A stretch of 64,000 nucleotides of DNA, from contig CM061063.1 in the NCBI GenBank assembly GCA_030762895.1, positions 73,777,836-73,841,835 of the forward strand. The letters are read 5' to 3'. Of the stretch, positions 1-11,088 are shown piece after piece; position 1 is the first letter of the stretch, and every line of letters starts with the position of its first letter. This DNA is from Sophora flavescens. Its lineage: Eukaryota; Streptophyta; Magnoliopsida; Fabales; Fabaceae. Position numbers and translations under genes: made by a program. Under the pieces are notes generated by a model. It had not been told where the DNA came from. It did not search any database and saw nothing but the letters and a program-made list of their open reading frames with translations.

Positions 1-436
1 GCACCAGTGGACAACAAATACAACTCCCTGATACCATTTGTATCTGTTGCAAAATATGGGCGATCTTCATAGATTACTATATTCCCATTGAACAGATTTC
101 CGCATTTGTCTTCAATAGTCAAAACACGCGTTATTTCTTGTCCCCAACGACGGTAGAATGATCGTGGGATTGAAATCAAATCCTGCAAACACACAAGAAC
201 AATTTAGTAATGATTAGTTTATGCCTTAGCCATCTTTACGTGAATCCGATCGTTATTCTTAAGTTGATGAGATACTGTACCTGGTCTAAATGGATGACTG
301 TCTCAAAACATTTAGTCGGATCCATTTTTCCGATAAAACGATAAGGAAAACAAGTCATATGTCTAAACTTCATCAAGTGATAATAAGAAAAGATGGAAAG
401 ATCCATGTAGCATACTAGCATGTTAAAATAGAACAA
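1..436 (-). CDS. B3 DNA-binding-domain-like gene, 3' end outside window
   Basis: Two exon-like pieces on the minus strand join in frame. The first (about 436 down to 281) ends CAG before a GT donor at 280-279. The second (182 down to 1) follows an AG acceptor at 184-183 and stays open to the window edge. The spliced frame reads HLDQ then DLISIPRSFYRRWGQE, followed by LTIEDKCGNLF and GIRELYLL. The IPxxFxxxxG, GNxF and GxxEL spacing resembles the plant B3 fold of the REM type, which binds DNA in the nucleus. The start is uncertain: methionines near 436, 406 and 373 are all possible. The C-terminal part lies outside the window, so I cannot tell whether the gene is intact. B3 is a motif-based inference; a pseudogene copy is possible. 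Confidence 0.5.
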
Positions 437-440
437 AGAA

Positions 441-632
441 ATGCAACTTCACATGCAACTTTACTGCATTAGTAAACATAGTAGTTTTCGTGAAAGCAGA
501 TGCTTTTACGTCGTTTTGAAGGATGGTCATAGAGAGGACTTTTCCTACTGGAAATGCCTAGATAACCTAGTAAGGATGGTCATCAACAACTATTTCTGGA
601 AAGCTCCATTGCCTAGTGAAACAAATGAGTAG
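441..632 (+). pseudogene. DCL/DUF3223-domain-like gene fragment
   Basis: A 63-codon open frame contains ESRCFYVVLKDGHREDFSYW followed by KCLDNLVR. This matches from memory the core of the plant DeCL (DUF3223) domain, typically SRCF.VV..DG..EDFSY.KCL, found in chloroplast rRNA-processing DCL proteins and at the C-terminus of some Pol IV/V largest subunits. After KCLDNLVR the usual C-terminal lysine- and proline-containing tail is replaced by unrelated residues and a stop. I see no upstream exon. It starts 5 bp beyond the 5' end of the divergent B3-like gene. The likely state is a truncated duplicate; an exon of an unrecognised gene is the alternative. Confidence 0.5.
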
Positions 633-1140
633 AAAACCAGAGTTGCTTTTATAATATTGTGTACAGAGCTGTTTTCTAATGTGAATAATGTTTGAATGAT
701 GACGGCACGTCATGTGCCTGGCAAATTGTGCCTCACCCTTAATTTTATCTAACCCTATACTTAATCCTTCATTATCTAAAACCTTGGCCTTAAGGCAGAA
801 TTAAAGAAAAACCTCAAACTTCAAGAATCTTTCAAGCACATCCAAAATATTGAATGAGCATGCGTGCCCTCAGAAGGTATGCATGCTTATTAATATTGAA
901 TCTCAAACTTCAAGAATCCTTCAAGCACATCAAAATATTTGCTTATCATATTGCATGCATTTTCATATAGCTTAGGCATATTTAATTTGATTTTTGTTAG
1001 TTTTTACCTTGGAACGGGTAAGGCGGTTTTGTGGTGTTGTTTTACAGGAATTAAGGATCAAAATGCTCAAGATTGACCATGATGGAGCTTGCATGAAGAT
1101 GGGGCTTGAAAAGTGAAGAAAAATGAGCCAAACAGAGCCC
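633..1140. other. AT-rich intergenic DNA, no gene seen
   Basis: No coding signal was found. A short direct repeat (the phrase CTCAAACTTCAAGAATC at about 813 and 902) and a passage near 1000-1070 look like decayed LTR sequence, but no LTR ends could be fixed. Confidence 0.4.
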
Positions 1141-1335
1141 ATCACGGCCTAGCCGTGATAGGCATAACGATCATGATCGAGCAGGGGTGAAAAAGAAAGA
1201 AGAACGAAAAAGTCAGAAGCTGTCAGGACCAGGCCGTGATGGCCATCACAGCTGTGACAGACCAACCAGTGAAGAATTTCCAAGGCAGAATCCGTCACGA
1301 CCTGGCCGTGATGACCATCACGGCCGTGACGCGCA
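1141..1335. repeat. Paired GC-rich palindromic motif array, family A
   Basis: In AT-rich surroundings, copies of a CACGGCCNNGCCGTGAT-like palindrome occur as pairs separated by a few bases, for example around 1143-1180, 1229-1262 and 1297-1330. The same motif family recurs at 46387-46495. The setting (a retroelement-like leader around 990-1080 and a TATAAATA at about 1403) suggests a decayed Ty3/gypsy LTR. A short reading frame across it (1187-1369) is only a by-product of the repeats. Confidence 0.55.
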
Positions 1336-2570
1336 TGACTTGGATCTGAAGCAACCGATTTTGATCTGAATTTGTGTTAGATTGGGATTCAAACTTCCCT
1401 AATCTATAAATAAGGCATCTGGGCAGAGATGAAAGGATCACGACGGATGGGCTGCTACACTTAGGCAATAATTTAGGACACTAATAATAAACCTCAATTG
1501 AAAAAATTGAATTTTGGAACTATTGACTCTAAACATTAATTTAGTTGTTTAGCTGGGGTGTATATATCGTTTTGCAGTTCCAAAGCCATAATTTTTTCTT
1601 TATAGAACTAAATTAGCTTATTACTACGTGCTTCTCATCCTGGAATGTCAAAGTTAAAATATTGCTATTGTTCTGTAATACATTTATCCACTAGAGACAT
1701 CCCATAATTGTCATATTCACCAAGGCAAGCTTACTTTCAAAGTCCATAGGTATTAGGCTATGTTTTGTTTACTGTCGCAAACATACTTTTGGGGTCCAAA
1801 AGTACTTTGCCTTAATGGAATTTTATAGATATTTTGCCCCAGATGTACCTTTGCAGTTTCTCAACTGTAAACCAAACATGCACTTGTTCATGTGACTTTG
1901 GGGCTATGGTGTACTAAATTTCATGTTATGGATAGGGTAACAGGAGTAGACATCCTACATGTGAAGTTCTTTTTTCTTACATATTCTGACATGTTTGTGG
2001 AAGTACAAATAATAGAAGATGCTTGTTGCCACTATAATTCCTAATTAGTAAATGAAATGAAGCCTACTTACCAGAAAAAAACTTGTTGCCACCATCCCTC
2101 ACTTACCAATCTCCATCGAAAAAAAAGAATCTCAAAGGCCAGCCATTAATTAGCCATCAAATTTTTATCAAACCTCCATACATTCATATACCAAAGAACA
2201 AATATAAAGTGTTCAACTCAACAATGAAAATTTACAAAATTTACAAGTTGGGGTTAGGACCCTTGCCTCCACATTGACTTGGTCTTCAAACTCATATTAA
2301 AATAGTCTTCCTTATGTCTAATACAATGTGCCTGTAATTTACTAATTACATTCTTGGCTTCATATTTGCTTATTTTATGCAGGGATGGCCATGAAACTTA
2401 TAGTAGTCCTACTTCCAAGCATTACAGTAGAAGAGACAGTGAATCAAGAGGAAGCTAACTTATATTATCTATCCAATAAGTTATTTATATCAATATACCC
2501 CTACTGTCAAAATTTCTCTACTCTGGATTTCACTAGAACAACATCAATGATTAATTTGACAGCATAAATA
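1336..2570. other. Intergenic, no gene seen
   Basis: AT-rich DNA with only short open frames lacking recognisable motifs. A TATAAATA-like sequence near 1403 may belong to the LTR-like segment just upstream. Confidence 0.4.
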
Positions 2571-3510
2571 CCCATACTGACAGAACATCCCTAAACCCTA
2601 ACCTGAGACATAACTGATCATAGGAGACTGTGGGGGTGGTGGTTGCGCAAACAGAACCCCTTGAGATGGTGGTGGTGGTGGCCGGAGGAGGAAGTGACAA
2701 CACCTGAGAGAGACATTGAGAGAAACTAAGACAAAGAGAACCTAGCAAGAGAGAGAGAGCGAGATACACACAGAGAGAGAAGAGGAGACCTTACCAAAGA
2801 AGGAGGTCACGGTGCTACAGTGGTGGTCGTGGTGGCGGTGGTGGCACCTGTCTGCTGGGAGGAGGAAGAGAGAGTGAGAGACAGAGAAGGAGAAACACAA
2901 AATGAGAAGGATAAGGGGAGAACCTTACCAAGTGGTGGCCGGAGGAGGACGAGACGGTGAGGGGTGGTGATGCGCAGCCGGAACAGGGACGGGGCGGAGC
3001 AGAGCAGCTGCGCGAGAGAGAGTAGAAGAAAAGAGAGAAATGGGGGAAGAGAGAAAGGAAATCGCGATTTAGGGATTTCATTTTTAGCGACCGAATTAAT
3101 CGGTCGCTAAATTGGTTAATTTGAAATTTGAATTCATAAATTTAGCGGCGGATTTTTAAATCGTTCGCTAACACGTTCTATTTTAATTTTTTTACGCGCC
3201 GTTTAGCGACTGAATTAATATCGGTCGTAAATATAAATAAAGTTTAACCGTTGCATTTAACTCGGTCGCCATTTCAATCGCTAAAAAGGCATAAAATTTA
3301 TGACTTTTAATTTCCTTTATTTAGCGACTGAAATAGCGACCGATAACTCTGCTACGCTCTATTTCGGTCGCTATTTCAGTCGTAGTATCAACTCTAATCA
3401 GTCTTTCATGTAGATCCTACAATCGGTCGCCATTTCGGTCGTAAAAAGCAACCAAAAAATTCAGTCACTATTTTCGATCGCTAAACAATCTTTCTTTTTT
3501 TTTTGTAGTG
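2571..3510 (-). mobile_element. CACTA-like element, end fragment
   Basis: The right end reads ...TTTTTTGTAGTG at 3510, which is CACTACAAAAAA on the minus strand, a typical CACTA terminus. Inside it lies an array (3085-3480) of GCGACCGA/TCGGTCGC motifs, including a near-perfect hairpin at 3087-3113. Before the array is a purine-rich stretch (2620-3080) of the same style as the transposase leader of the two full CACTA elements in this window. No transposase reading frame is left. The left terminus was not found; a CACTAGAA at 2529 is not a convincing partner. Proline-rich minus-strand frames here (2551-2769, 2815-3081) are probably not genes. Confidence 0.55.
3085..3480. repeat. Subterminal GCGACCGA palindrome array
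   Basis: About ten copies of TTAGCGACCGA, its complement TCGGTCGCTAA and diverged versions lie within 400 bp of the transposon end. In the CACTA superfamily such subterminal repeats are binding sites for the element's own DNA-binding protein. That role here is inferred from the family. Confidence 0.6.
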
Positions 3511-4400
3511 AATCTTAACTATTCTTCATTAATATTCATGTCTTATCATCATGGGGAATTAATCCTTTAATCATAGCTTCGTTATTAATGTTCCTAGAAC
3601 ACTCACTAATCAATCCTAGGGTCTTTAACTAAGCCATATGAACATAACCCTACCTCTCACACTATATTCATGTCTTATGAACAACTGGGAAAACATCCCT
3701 TAATTATCATTATTATCATTGTTAACGTACTTTTACGTCTTAACATCATTGTTGGCATTAACATCCTCAACAATCAACACTCATAAAGAGCACAATACAA
3801 CAACAGTCAATAGCATCATACTCATCATAATCATGGCATCACAACATTAACATATTCATAACAGACAACATCAATTAATAGTAAGAAAATTAATACCAAT
3901 ATTATCATCACAACAGATAATCATCAAATAACAGTTAATCATATAAACATATAAACATGTTAACAAGGAAAGGGTCATGGGTAACCCTTCGTCTTACGCT
4001 ACCCCCAAGCCTACATACCCATACTATTTCTTTTCCACATACCTGGAATAGAGATCACGATTCAAAATAGAGAAAAAAGATCCACTTGGCTGGGTCCTGA
4101 CTCACTAGCGCTTGTCTACAACGTCAAGAACGACAAAGAGACACTTTGGTTCAACTCTGAGAACAAGAAATCAAAAGGAGAAGATCAAGAACTTGAAAGA
4201 AAGAACACAAGGGACAAGGTGCACGAATTTTACCTTTTCTAAAGTCTCAAACATCAAGCACAACGAACCCTTATTCGTAGAGATGTTCTCCTATCAAGAA
4301 GCAGTGGAGAACGGTGCAAAAACGGGTTCCCTAGAGAGAGTTTTAGGGAGAAAAAAAACCATAAGGATTCAAAGAGGAAGGAGTGAGGTAGTTTTTTGAG
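3511..4400. other. Intergenic, probable decayed retroelement DNA
   Basis: No coding region was recognised. The 95-codon frame at 4112-4399 is basic and low in complexity and has no family motif. The sequence style resembles Ty3/gypsy LTR material but no ends could be fixed. Confidence 0.35.
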
Positions 4401-4870
4401 TGTTGGGGTCGTGTAAACTAGGTTTAGGTCGAGTCTAATGATATATATATATGAGTTTAGGTCATTAGGGGCTGTTTAGAAGCCCAAAAACACGTTTTTG
4501 GTACGCGTCGATTCAGGGGGCGAACAACTTTTCGCTGGGCGAACCCGAGAGTACCAAAAACTGTCTGTTAGGTTCGCGGGGCGAACAAATGCTCGCGGGG
4601 CGAGGCATAAAAAGCCGAATTGGGCAAAAACACTTGAAATAAGACTTGTAGATAATTCTCTTAGCTTTCCAACTCCACAAAGATCACCTCGATCGGACAT
4701 CCAGAACTCAATATATGGTCAAAACGGTGAAACAGGTTACTTGGACTCTAAAAGGATTGAACCTTTCTAAGGCTAAACTTTCCCAAACATGAACTTAGGC
4801 ATCAAGTTTATAACATATATGAAAGCACTAAGCTTATTTACGAAAAACGGGGGTTACAAGTTTCAGTTGG
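4401..4870. repeat. LTR-like fragment with paired GGCGAAC motifs, family B
   Basis: Four TCGCGGGGCGAAC-type motifs lie at about 4518-4610 as two pairs, like the larger array at 59246-59705. The DNA on either side is typical of gypsy LTRs in its pyrimidine/purine pattern. Most likely a fragment of an LTR related to the Athila-like LTR at the right end of the window. Confidence 0.45.
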
Positions 4871-5652
4871 GTAGTATGGGTAGTTCATAGTTGTATTAAT
4901 AGAGAGTAAAATTTTTTATCTTGCAATGACAACACATAAGTCTATCCTCACACATTGTTTTTAGAACGTTTTATAAATTTTTGGGCTAAGAATAGAATGG
5001 AAGGAAATTTTGTAAATGATAGCTTCAAAGAATCAAAGGGATTGTCCGTATAATTTCATATTCATTAGTAAATAGAAACTCATGTTGAGATAATAGAAAC
5101 TCAGCAGTTGTGATTGCTTGCTTGATTTGGACTCTACACACTGATATTTGTATACAAGTTGATTGAACAATTATGATTTGTTTGCGAGGTCTTTGCGATA
5201 GTCATGTTAGTGGATTAAGATGAAGATTATGGCTAAACGGATCATTTAGTTAATTTTTTAGGAGGGATTAGTCTTTGATTATATGATCACAAATACTTAA
5301 GTATTATAATTCACCAAAAAAGTATTCACCAAAAATAAATAGTTAAGTATTATGGTTTAGCTAAAATAGATAGATGATATTTGATAAGGATTTTTAGTTT
5401 TAGGCTATGTTTGTGAAGTATCAGAGCTAAATTAGTACAGGTAAGCCTATCCTAAGGCTGATCAGTTGTGGTTGTCACTTAGATAAATATTTGGTCTTGA
5501 AAATTGTATAAAAGGTTGTAAGTGCAATGTTGATTGGTATTGTTTTGTAGGCAAAAGATTTAAGCTATAGGAAAATCTATATGAGGAGAAAAATATTGTT
5601 TTAGAACGTGAAGATAAAGCTAATAATTTATACTGTCTTTTTTGCATTTCAG
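4871..5652. other. Intergenic, no gene seen
   Basis: AT-rich DNA without supported coding sequence. I looked for the exon that should precede the channel exon at 5653 and did not find it. Confidence 0.4.
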
Positions 5653-5730
5653 ATTGTTGCTTTTGTCCTGGAGGCATTCTTTGCTGAAATGGAGTTTGAG
5701 TCGTCAGAAACTTGTGATGGAAATGACAAG
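5653..5730 (+). pseudogene. TPC1: Isolated exon of a two-pore channel (TPC1-like)
   Basis: A 26-codon frame reads IVAFVLEAFFAEMEFESSET then CDGNDK. It is flanked by a pyrimidine-rich tract with an AG acceptor (5651-5652) and a GT donor (5731-5732). It resembles the end of the last transmembrane helix and the start of the acidic C-terminal tail of plant TPC1, the vacuolar calcium-regulated cation channel, as I remember that family. Neither the preceding pore exon nor the following basic C-terminal exon is visible within about 600 bp on each side. I read it as a gene fragment; an intact gene with very long introns is not excluded. Confidence 0.5.
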
Positions 5731-6229
5731 GTTTGTATTTAATTTTAACACTTACCAATAAGGAAATATAAGTTGGAGTGTCTGTCAAGTAGCTGTGTTC
5801 AAGTATAAGAAAGGAGGTTATAATCAGTTAGTTCAGTCATGAGGTCCACTGCTTGAGAATAGGAGAAGTGGAGTATCTTCTAAAGTCCATTTAGATAGTC
5901 CAAATTGCACTCATCATTTTAAATCATCATCAATTGGATTCCTTATATTGAGCTTCTAAAGAATGGTGCCTAAACTTACGCCACCCCTCCTATTAGTTTC
6001 AGTCAGTCATATGCAAGTGAAATGGAATCATTTTGTTCCAAACTTTAGTCTAACTATATTGGTTTACGGCTCAATTGTAAGTTAAAATAATAAAAAGAAT
6101 ACAATCAATTTCCGTCATGTGCTTCTTACATGTCATTGCTGCTACAGTCTTCACATTCTTCAAACTGAGTGGTAACAATTTTTCTACTAAAGTTGAATGG
6201 ATGAATTTTATACCTCATTCATTTTAAGT
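5731..6229. other. Intergenic, no gene seen
   Basis: Nothing recognisable apart from the donor site of the preceding exon. Confidence 0.35.
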
Positions 6230-6514
6230 TCCTTTGCCTAGGCTTAATGATTTGAAGAGCGGGATCAGGGGAGGTGGTGGTTGTCAAGGTAGAAGGATTT
6301 GTGGTGAACTAGAAATCTATACTTTTGGCTTATGTTTTGTGGTTGTGGCTTCCTGTCGGTTTCTTCATCTTATTGGGGGCTCTGTAGATGTTCTGGTGTG
6401 CTGGTTTGTCTATGCTTTCTCTTGGTTGGAGTTTTATTTTGTTCAGGTGGTTGTGAAGATCTTTTCAAATGTTCATTGTTGATATGGTGCAAATTGGAAG
6501 CATGATGCTTTGGG

Positions 6515-6719
6515 TAAAGGTATCAGAGTGCAGCAGATAAGAAAGAAAAAGGAGATCAAGATTGGAATTCTGTTTCAGAAAAGTATATTCTCTTGGCATA
6601 GCTTTTCACAGAGAATAGTTTAGCATATATAGATACAATAGAGTGTGTAGTTTAACTGTATAACTAACTTTAACAGATCCTAACAGTTTTGCAACTAACT
6701 AACTAACAGTTCCCTTGAC
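6515..6719 (-). repeat. 3' LTR of the copia element
   Basis: 205 bp, identical to 11089-11293. Preceded on the minus strand by the polypurine tract at about 6719-6730. Confidence 0.9.
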
Positions 6720-9023
6720 ACCCCCTGGCAAACTCATGGGTGAGGTGTCGCGAACTCTGAGTTTGGAGCAACATTGATGGAAGCTGGATTGAGGAAGAGG
6801 CTTGGTCAGCACATCAGCTGTTTGCTCAGTGGAAGGAATGTGATGAACTTCAAGTTCTTTGCGTTGAATCTTTTCTCTTACAAAATACAAGTCAAGCTCA
6901 AAGTGTTTGGTGCGCGAGTGGAGAATTGGATTGGCAGCTAGAAGTACTGCACTAAGGTTGTCACAATACACTCTGGGAGGAGCAGATAATGGGAAGCGTA
7001 GCTCAGTTAGCAGAGATTGCAACCATGTCAACTCAGCAGTGACAGCAGCTAAGCTGCGATACTCAGCCTCAGTGCTGGAACGTGAGACTACAGCCTGCTT
7101 CTTAGAGGCCCAAGAGATGAGGTTTGATCCTAAATAAACACAGTAGCCAGTGGTGGATTTTCGATCATCAATGTCAGACCCCATCAAGATCACGAGAATC
7201 TTTGTGAGGCGCAAGTCTGAGGCTTTGGAGAAGTGAAGACCATGTGTGGAAGTACCTTTCAAGTATCGGAGTATCCTCTTCACTGCTTGCCAGTGAGAGT
7301 CTTTGGGAGAGTGCATAAATTGACATACCCTGTTAACAGCATAAGCTACATCAGGCCGGGTCACTGTGACATATTGAAGACCTCCAACCAAGGATCTATA
7401 AAGACTTGGATTGTCAGCCTCATTAGTATCATGGGCAGTGAGCTTAGCAGTGGACACCATTGGAGTCTTCATAGGGTTGGCAGTTGACATGTTGGCTTTC
7501 TGAAGTAGATCATTGATGTACTTGGTCTGATTTAGTGAGATGCCACCTGCTGCAGTTTCTTGAACTTGTATGCCAAGGAAAAAGTTAAGGTTTCCTAAGT
7601 CTTTGAGAGGAAACTGAGAGTGTATGGATTGGATCAGCTCTGAGATAGCAGCATTCGAGTTGCTTGTGATGATAATGTCATCAACATACACAAGGATAAA
7701 GATGGTGTGAGTGCTGGTAAATTTTGTAAACAGAGAAGTATCACACTTGGTGGAGGAGAAGCCGAGCTTATTGAGGTAAGAGCGGAGTTTTTGGAACCAT
7801 GCTCTCGGGGCCTGCTTCAAGCCATATAGGGCTTTGTTCAATTTGCACACAAGGGAGCCATCACCTTGGACAAAGCCAGGTGGTTGAGTCATGTAGACTT
7901 CCTCTGATAAGTCACCATTCAGAAAGGCATTGTTAATGTCAATTTGCTTGATAAACCAGTTCTGTGAAAGAGCAAGAGTGAGTACTACTCTGACTGTGGT
8001 AGGCTTGACTACTGGGCTGAAGGTCTCAAAGAAATCGAAGCCCTCTTGTTGATGAAATCCTTTTGCAACTAGTCGAGCTTTGTGCTTGCTAATTGTTCCA
8101 TCCGGGTTATGTTTCAGTCTAAAAACCCATTTGCAACCAATTGGATTTCTACCATGTGGAAGAGGCACCAGATTCCAGGTCTTTGTCTGCATCAAGGCTG
8201 AGTACTCTTGTTCCATGGCTGACTTCCAATAGGGAGACTTGAGAGCACTCTTGACTGATTTGGGTTCAGCATTGTGATCAGTATTGCAACTGGAAGCTGC
8301 TAGGAGGACTTTGGGCTTGAAGATGCCAGATTTGCTTCTTGTTCTCATGGGGTGCAGGTTTGTGGCTGCATCAGTTTGTGGAGAAGCAGAAGATTCTGGA
8401 CTAATATGCACAACAGGTGAAGTTGGGTTGTGTGAGATACTGCTGTCTGATTCAGTATTCACAGTAGAATGAGGCACCGGGTTGTGTTGTGGTGAGTTGA
8501 TATCAGGAGCTGCAGACCTTGCCAAAACATGTTCAGTAAACTCAGATAAGGATGATGGTGTGGCGGCAGTGTCAAGTGACTGAGCCAAAGGAGTGGACAA
8601 AGGAGTAAATCTGTTAGTACAAGGCAAAGTAGGAATAGAAGGTACACATATAAGGGGTGAGGGAGGGGCAAGCACATCAGTGGAAGCAAAGTTAGGATTG
8701 CATTTAAAGGGAAACACATGTTCATCAAACTGTACATGCCTGGAAATATACAATCTTCCTGTGTTAGTTAAGCAGAGATAGCCTTTATGAGCAACACTAT
8801 ATCCAAGGAAAACACATTGTTGGCTTCTATATTGAAATTTATTTCTGTTATAAGGTCTCAAGTATGGAAAGCAACTGCAACCAAAGACTCTTAACAGGGA
8901 GTAATCAGGAGTAATGTGAAATAAGGTTTCTAAAGGATTAGCATTGTTAAGAGTAGGGGTGGGTAATCTATTAATGATGTATACAGCAGTTTGGAATGCC
9001 TGACCCCAGTATTTCAGTGGCAT
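6720..9023 (-). pseudogene. Copia pol, reverse transcriptase-RNase H part
   Basis: This part of an open frame (continuing to 6699) encodes the integrase C-terminus (YWGQAFQTAVYIINRLP), a serine/proline-rich linker, and the reverse transcriptase from KSALKSPYWKSAM on. WKWVF/NPDGTISKHKARLVAKG-type motifs and the catalytic YVDDIII box (around 7675-7695) are intact. RNase H follows with DDRKSTTGYCV, SRSSTEAEYRSL and the ending ADVLTKPLP. Just before DDRKST the usual S-D-A-D-W block is replaced by a short out-of-frame stretch (7180-7215), probably two compensating small indels that would remove an RNase H catalytic aspartate. The true translation would enter from the integrase frame near 9025. Confidence 0.85.
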
Positions 9024-9860
9024 TGATGCATTTGCACAAGGAGAGCAAGTCCAAGCTCAGTGATATGTCTGTGTTTCCTTTCAGCCATACCATTTTGCTC
9101 ATGTGTGTAAGGGCAACTAAACCGATGAACAATGGCCTGTGAACTGAGATACTTAGTGATTGGAGCATATTCTTTGCCACCATCACTCTGGAAGGCTTTT
9201 ATCTTTGTGCCAAGTTGGTTTTCAACTAGTGTTTTGAAGTGCATAAAGCAGTTAAACGTTTGAGATTTGTTCTGTAATAAGTAAATCCAGGTGTATCTAG
9301 AGTAGGCGTCAATGAAATGGAGGTAGTACCTGCTGCCATTGGTTGATGGCATTGGAGCTGGACCCCAAATGTCTGAGTATATCAGTTGAAGGGGCTGATC
9401 ATACACAGTAGATGACATGGGGAAAGGAAGCTTATGTGACTTGCCTAAGCAACAAGCAGTGCATAAATTGGGTATTTTATTGCTATCAAAAGGAATTTTA
9501 CACAGTTTGAGAATAGTACAAACAATTTTAGAGTGAGCATGGCCTAATCTTGCATGCCACAAGTTGTATACATCATTAACAGCTACATTATTGCAACTAT
9601 GATTGAAATGACTAAGCTCATTATATTTGGAGAGAGAAGTAGGAGGTTGCAGACGAAAGTTGTCAAAAGCATACAAGCCATTTTTAAGCTTGCCTTCCAG
9701 TAGAATTTGGTGAGTATCCTGGGATTTCACATGGCAAAAATCAGCATGGAATTCAAAGTAAACTCTGTTGTCTCTTGAAAATTGAGAGACACTTAATAGA
9801 TTTTTGGAAATGCTAGGGACATGCAGCAAATTATTTAAGAACAAAGGTTTGATTGACTTG
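9014..9860 (-). pseudogene. Copia integrase
   Basis: Contains LLHVPSISKNLLSVSQF (end of the protease/GAG-pre-integrase region), NLWHARLGHAHS (zinc-binding H-H part) and C-x2-C in LCTACCLGK. The DDE core has aspartates in SDIWGPAP (about 9355-9380) and QSDGGKEY (about 9165-9190), and glutamate in NGMAERKH (about 9080-9100). All three catalytic acids are present. The frame enters from the gag-protease frame through a shift in a seven-A run near 9865, and leaves into the reverse-transcriptase frame near 9025. Integrase inserts the cDNA into the host genome; this copy cannot be made as one polyprotein. Confidence 0.85.
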
Positions 9861-9864
9861 GGTG

Positions 9865-10805
9865 AAAAAAAGGAGAGAGTTACCAGTATGGTGAATATGA
9901 GTGGTATCTCCATTGGCCATCTTGATTCTGCCATCACCATTGTATACTGATTTATTGAACATGTTTGATGAGTCTGGAGTGATGTGGTTTGTAGCCCCTG
10001 AATCAGGATACCAGGCTGGATCAAAAACAGTTTCTGGGACTGCCATAAGTGCAGATATGGAGGGGTCTGCATCTGAAGTTTGTTCTGATATCATGGCTCT
10101 ACCATTGTGGTTGAAAGTGGAGCTATTCTCTGAGGCTTGGTTGGAGCCTTGATAATTTTCATCGAACCTATGCCAACACTGAATTGCTGTGTGGCCATAC
10201 TTGTCACAAAGTTGACACTGTGGCTTGTTAAAGCCATGCCTGCCACCTCCTCTATTCATGGATCTGCCTCTTCCTCTGTTGCTTCTTGGGATGAATCTTC
10301 CTCTATTCGGATTAAAGAATGTTCCTCTATTACCCGAGCCTCTTCCTCATTTGTATGATTGTGATTGAACAAGATTAGCTTGAAGATCTTGCATGCCAAA
10401 AGCATCAGGTTTCTTGTGCTTTTCAATTCTTTCTTCGATTGCCATCAATAATGCTTCAATTTCTTGAATTGTATAAGGATCAGTTCTGGACAAAATTGAG
10501 GCTACAATAGAATCATACTCATCAGGGAGTCCATCAAGGATGACTTGTATGTGTTCATAATCATCAATCGGTGAACCAACTGCAGCTAGTGTGTCCACTA
10601 TTTTCTTTATTGTAAGTAAGTATTCATTGAGGTTTCCTACTTTCTTGACATTCTTGATCTGGGTTTTCAGTTTGCTTACCTTTGCCCTAGTTTGTGAGGC
10701 AAAAAATACTTCGATCTTTTTCCAGATTTGGTATGCATAATCACAGCCTACCATTCTTGTATGCAGATTAGGAGACATGGAAGCCAATAGCCAAGTAAGA
10801 ATCAA
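9865..10805 (-). pseudogene. Copia gag C-terminal part, zinc knuckle and protease start
   Basis: The frame runs from 10805 to about 9865 with one TGA at 10347-10349, where a GR-rich linker begins. It holds the UBN2-type gag core (VGCDYAYQIWKKIEVFFAS, ILDGLPDEYDSI), a CCHC zinc knuckle (CQLCDKYGHTAIQCW) and the protease motif WYPDSGATNHIT. The TGA may come from a CGA codon by one C-to-T change. Gag packages the element's RNA and the protease cuts the polyprotein. A frameshift separates this part from the gag N-terminus. Confidence 0.82.
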
Positions 10806-11064
10806 CTGATCTTGCCTTCTCCCGGGCCAGATTCAAAACTGATTTTTCCTAATTCTTCATCTTCATCATTGCTGAATTTCTTTGGCATTCCTCCTTTTTG
10901 TGCCTCTGAGATGAACTTTTGAAGTCTGAAACCCTTGATTGTGCCAAGTGCTTGCTGTTTCCAAGTGAGAAAGTTCTCATCATCCAGCTTAATCGAAACT
11001 GGAGTGGACAGTGACTGCATAACAGGTTGTGATGCCATTGAAGGTTGCGAGCTCGAAGTTGCCA
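10802..11064 (-). pseudogene. Copia gag N-terminus
   Basis: MATSSSQPSMASQPVMQ starts the usual gag leader just inside the primer-binding site, and SIKLDDENFLTWKQQALGTI matches the DUF4219/gag N-terminal motif of copia elements. The frame ends prematurely at 10802 (GPGEGKIS), where the neighbouring frame continues with QDQLILTWLLASM, so a one-base indel near 10825 is likely. The open frame extends upstream into the LTR, but the start at MATSS fits the family. Confidence 0.8.
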
Positions 11065-11088
11065 TTGAAGGATCGAGATCTGATACCA

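Noticed and set aside
1187..1369. 60-codon frame with GRDGHH repeats as a small repetitive protein
   Set aside because: The repeats mirror the palindromic DNA motif; no start context or relatives were recognised.
2529..2545. CACTAGAACAAC as the left end of the element ending at 3510
   Set aside because: Does not match the right end CACTACAAAAAA beyond five bases, and the flanking triplets differ.
2815..3081. Proline/serine-rich minus-strand frame as a gene
   Set aside because: It lies in the purine-rich leader of a CACTA end; the composition alone explains it.
6907..8781. Plus-strand open frames of 60-90 codons across the copia pol region
   Set aside because: Antisense shadows of reverse transcriptase and RNase H.
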